A stretch of DNA of 64,000 bases, taken from an uncultured Clostridia bacterium (lineage in GTDB: Bacteria > Bacillota > Clostridia > Lachnospirales > Cellulosilyticaceae). Of the stretch, positions 63,437-64,000 are shown piece by piece (position 1 is the first letter of the stretch; every line of letters starts with the position of its first letter). The position numbers were made by a program, and so were the translations under genes. A model generated the notes under the pieces. That model had not been told where the DNA came from. It was given only the letters and a program-made list of their open reading frames with translations, and did not search any database. Location of the stretch: the NCBI GenBank assembly GCA_937981575.1, contig CALJNR010000012.1, forward strand, positions 124,001 to 188,000, in the 5' to 3' direction.

Positions 63437-64000
63437 TCAGCACAACTCTTTGGTCATTTTCCCCAGTATTTCTATTCCCTTAATAATCTGTTCATCTGTC
63501 GGCGTAGAGAAATTAATTCTAAAGTCCTGGGTACTCGCTCCTTCTATGACTGTAAAAGCAGACCCCGGTACAACAGCCACTTTATACTCTGAAACCGCCC
63601 GCTTGCAGAACTCAACCATATCAACGCCGGCTGGAAGTGTACACCAGATAAAAAGCCCTCCTTCTGGTCTTGTATAGGTCACACACTCTGAAAAATGTTT
63701 GTCCATTTCGCTGAGCATCAGTTTACACTTATGCTTATAAATTTCTTTAAGTCTTGCTATATGTGCTGCCATATCATAATTGGCCATAAATCTTTCACAG
63801 ATGATTTGAGCCAATATATTAGAGTGTACATCTGCACATTGCTTAGCAACAACAATTTTGCTAACGAGTTCCTGATGGGCAATCAGATAACCTACCCGCA
63901 TGCCAGGTGAAAGGACTTTGGAAAAGCTGCCTACGTAAATAACTAAACCTTCTGTGTCCATTGATTTAATAGAGGGAAGATCCTCTCCTTCAAATCTAAG
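63437..64000 (-). CDS. PLP-dependent aminotransferase of the 2-aminoadipate (LysN) type, 5' part outside window
   Basis: The 187 visible residues are the C-terminal half. The frame stays open to the window edge (LRFEGEDLPSIKSMDTEGLV), so the gene starts beyond 64000. The Schiff-base lysine lies in YVGSFSKVLSPGMRVGYLIA, and RPEGGLFIWCTLPAG and FRINFSTP are typical of the subgroup that includes LysN/AadAT-type enzymes and the catalytic half of MocR regulators. Whether an N-terminal DNA-binding domain precedes it cannot be seen. It ends at a strong terminator. Confidence 0.88.
   Translation of the reverse strand, partial: LRFEGEDLPSIKSMDTEGLVIYVGSFSKVLSPGMRVGYLIAHQELVSKIVVAKQCADVHSNILAQIICERFMANYDMAAHIARLKEIYKHKCKLMLSEMDKHFSECVTYTRPEGGLFIWCTLPAGVDMVEFCKRAVSEYKVAVVPGSAFTVIEGASTQDFRINFSTPTDEQIIKGIEILGKMTKELC

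Overview
The window looks like chromosome from a low-GC, spore-forming, flagellated anaerobe of the class Clostridia. Pointers are flagellar rod genes under a cyclic-di-GMP riboswitch, the sporulation gene spoIIM, a T-box in front of valS, a 2-hydroxyacyl-CoA dehydratase activase-type giant protein, and strong AGGAGG ribosome sites throughout. The carbohydrate genes (GH94 phosphorylase, GH2 beta-galactosidase, glycogen branching enzyme) suit a plant-fibre degrader of the Lachnospirales / Cellulosilyticum type. That placement is a guess from gene content, not a database result. No phage, intact insertion sequence, CRISPR array, tRNA or rRNA was found.

Layout. 1-1.5 kb: flgC and flgB (minus) behind a consensus promoter and a c-di-GMP-I riboswitch. 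1.5-5.2 kb: proC-nudF-spoIIM operon, then an NfeD/SPFH membrane pair. 5.2-13 kb: purB, an aspartate-type aminotransferase, RNase Y, recA with a LexA box, and cinA. 13-17.4 kb: two small membrane proteins, then argG-argH under a promoter overlapped by an ARG box. 17.6-22 kb: a transposase-derived ORF, glgB, and an unknown protein with a natural histidine tail. 22.5-35.5 kb: Ca2+-type P-ATPase, a 1404-residue activase, T-box/small membrane protein/valS, a coiled-coil membrane protein, and an S1-domain protein. 35.8-54.7 kb: transporter, regulator, two ABC-F proteins, GH94 phosphorylase, acyltransferase, flotillin, DedA, patatin, a DUF3810 metalloprotease, YbaK, and two cysteine-rich proteins. 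54.9-64 kb: an iron-sulfur protein, an SsuABC-like transporter, a lacZ-lacI operon with two palindromic operators, and a truncated aminotransferase.

The least explained signal is a family of about 85-nt structured repeats. All four clear locations (one of them a tandem dimer) begin exactly at the end of the T-run of an intrinsic terminator, in the same orientation as the upstream gene: after the SPFH gene, the YHS gene, argH and the S1 gene. A possible worn copy follows recA. Two hairpins are kept, and the second shows paired base changes between copies. A second, smaller dispersed repeat occurs near purB and downstream of the histidine-tail gene. Other points of note are the small membrane protein gene between the T-box and valS, a YbiT-like ABC-F protein with one ATP site degenerate at three motifs, and an ISL3-transposase-like ORF that has lost both recognisable acidic residues.
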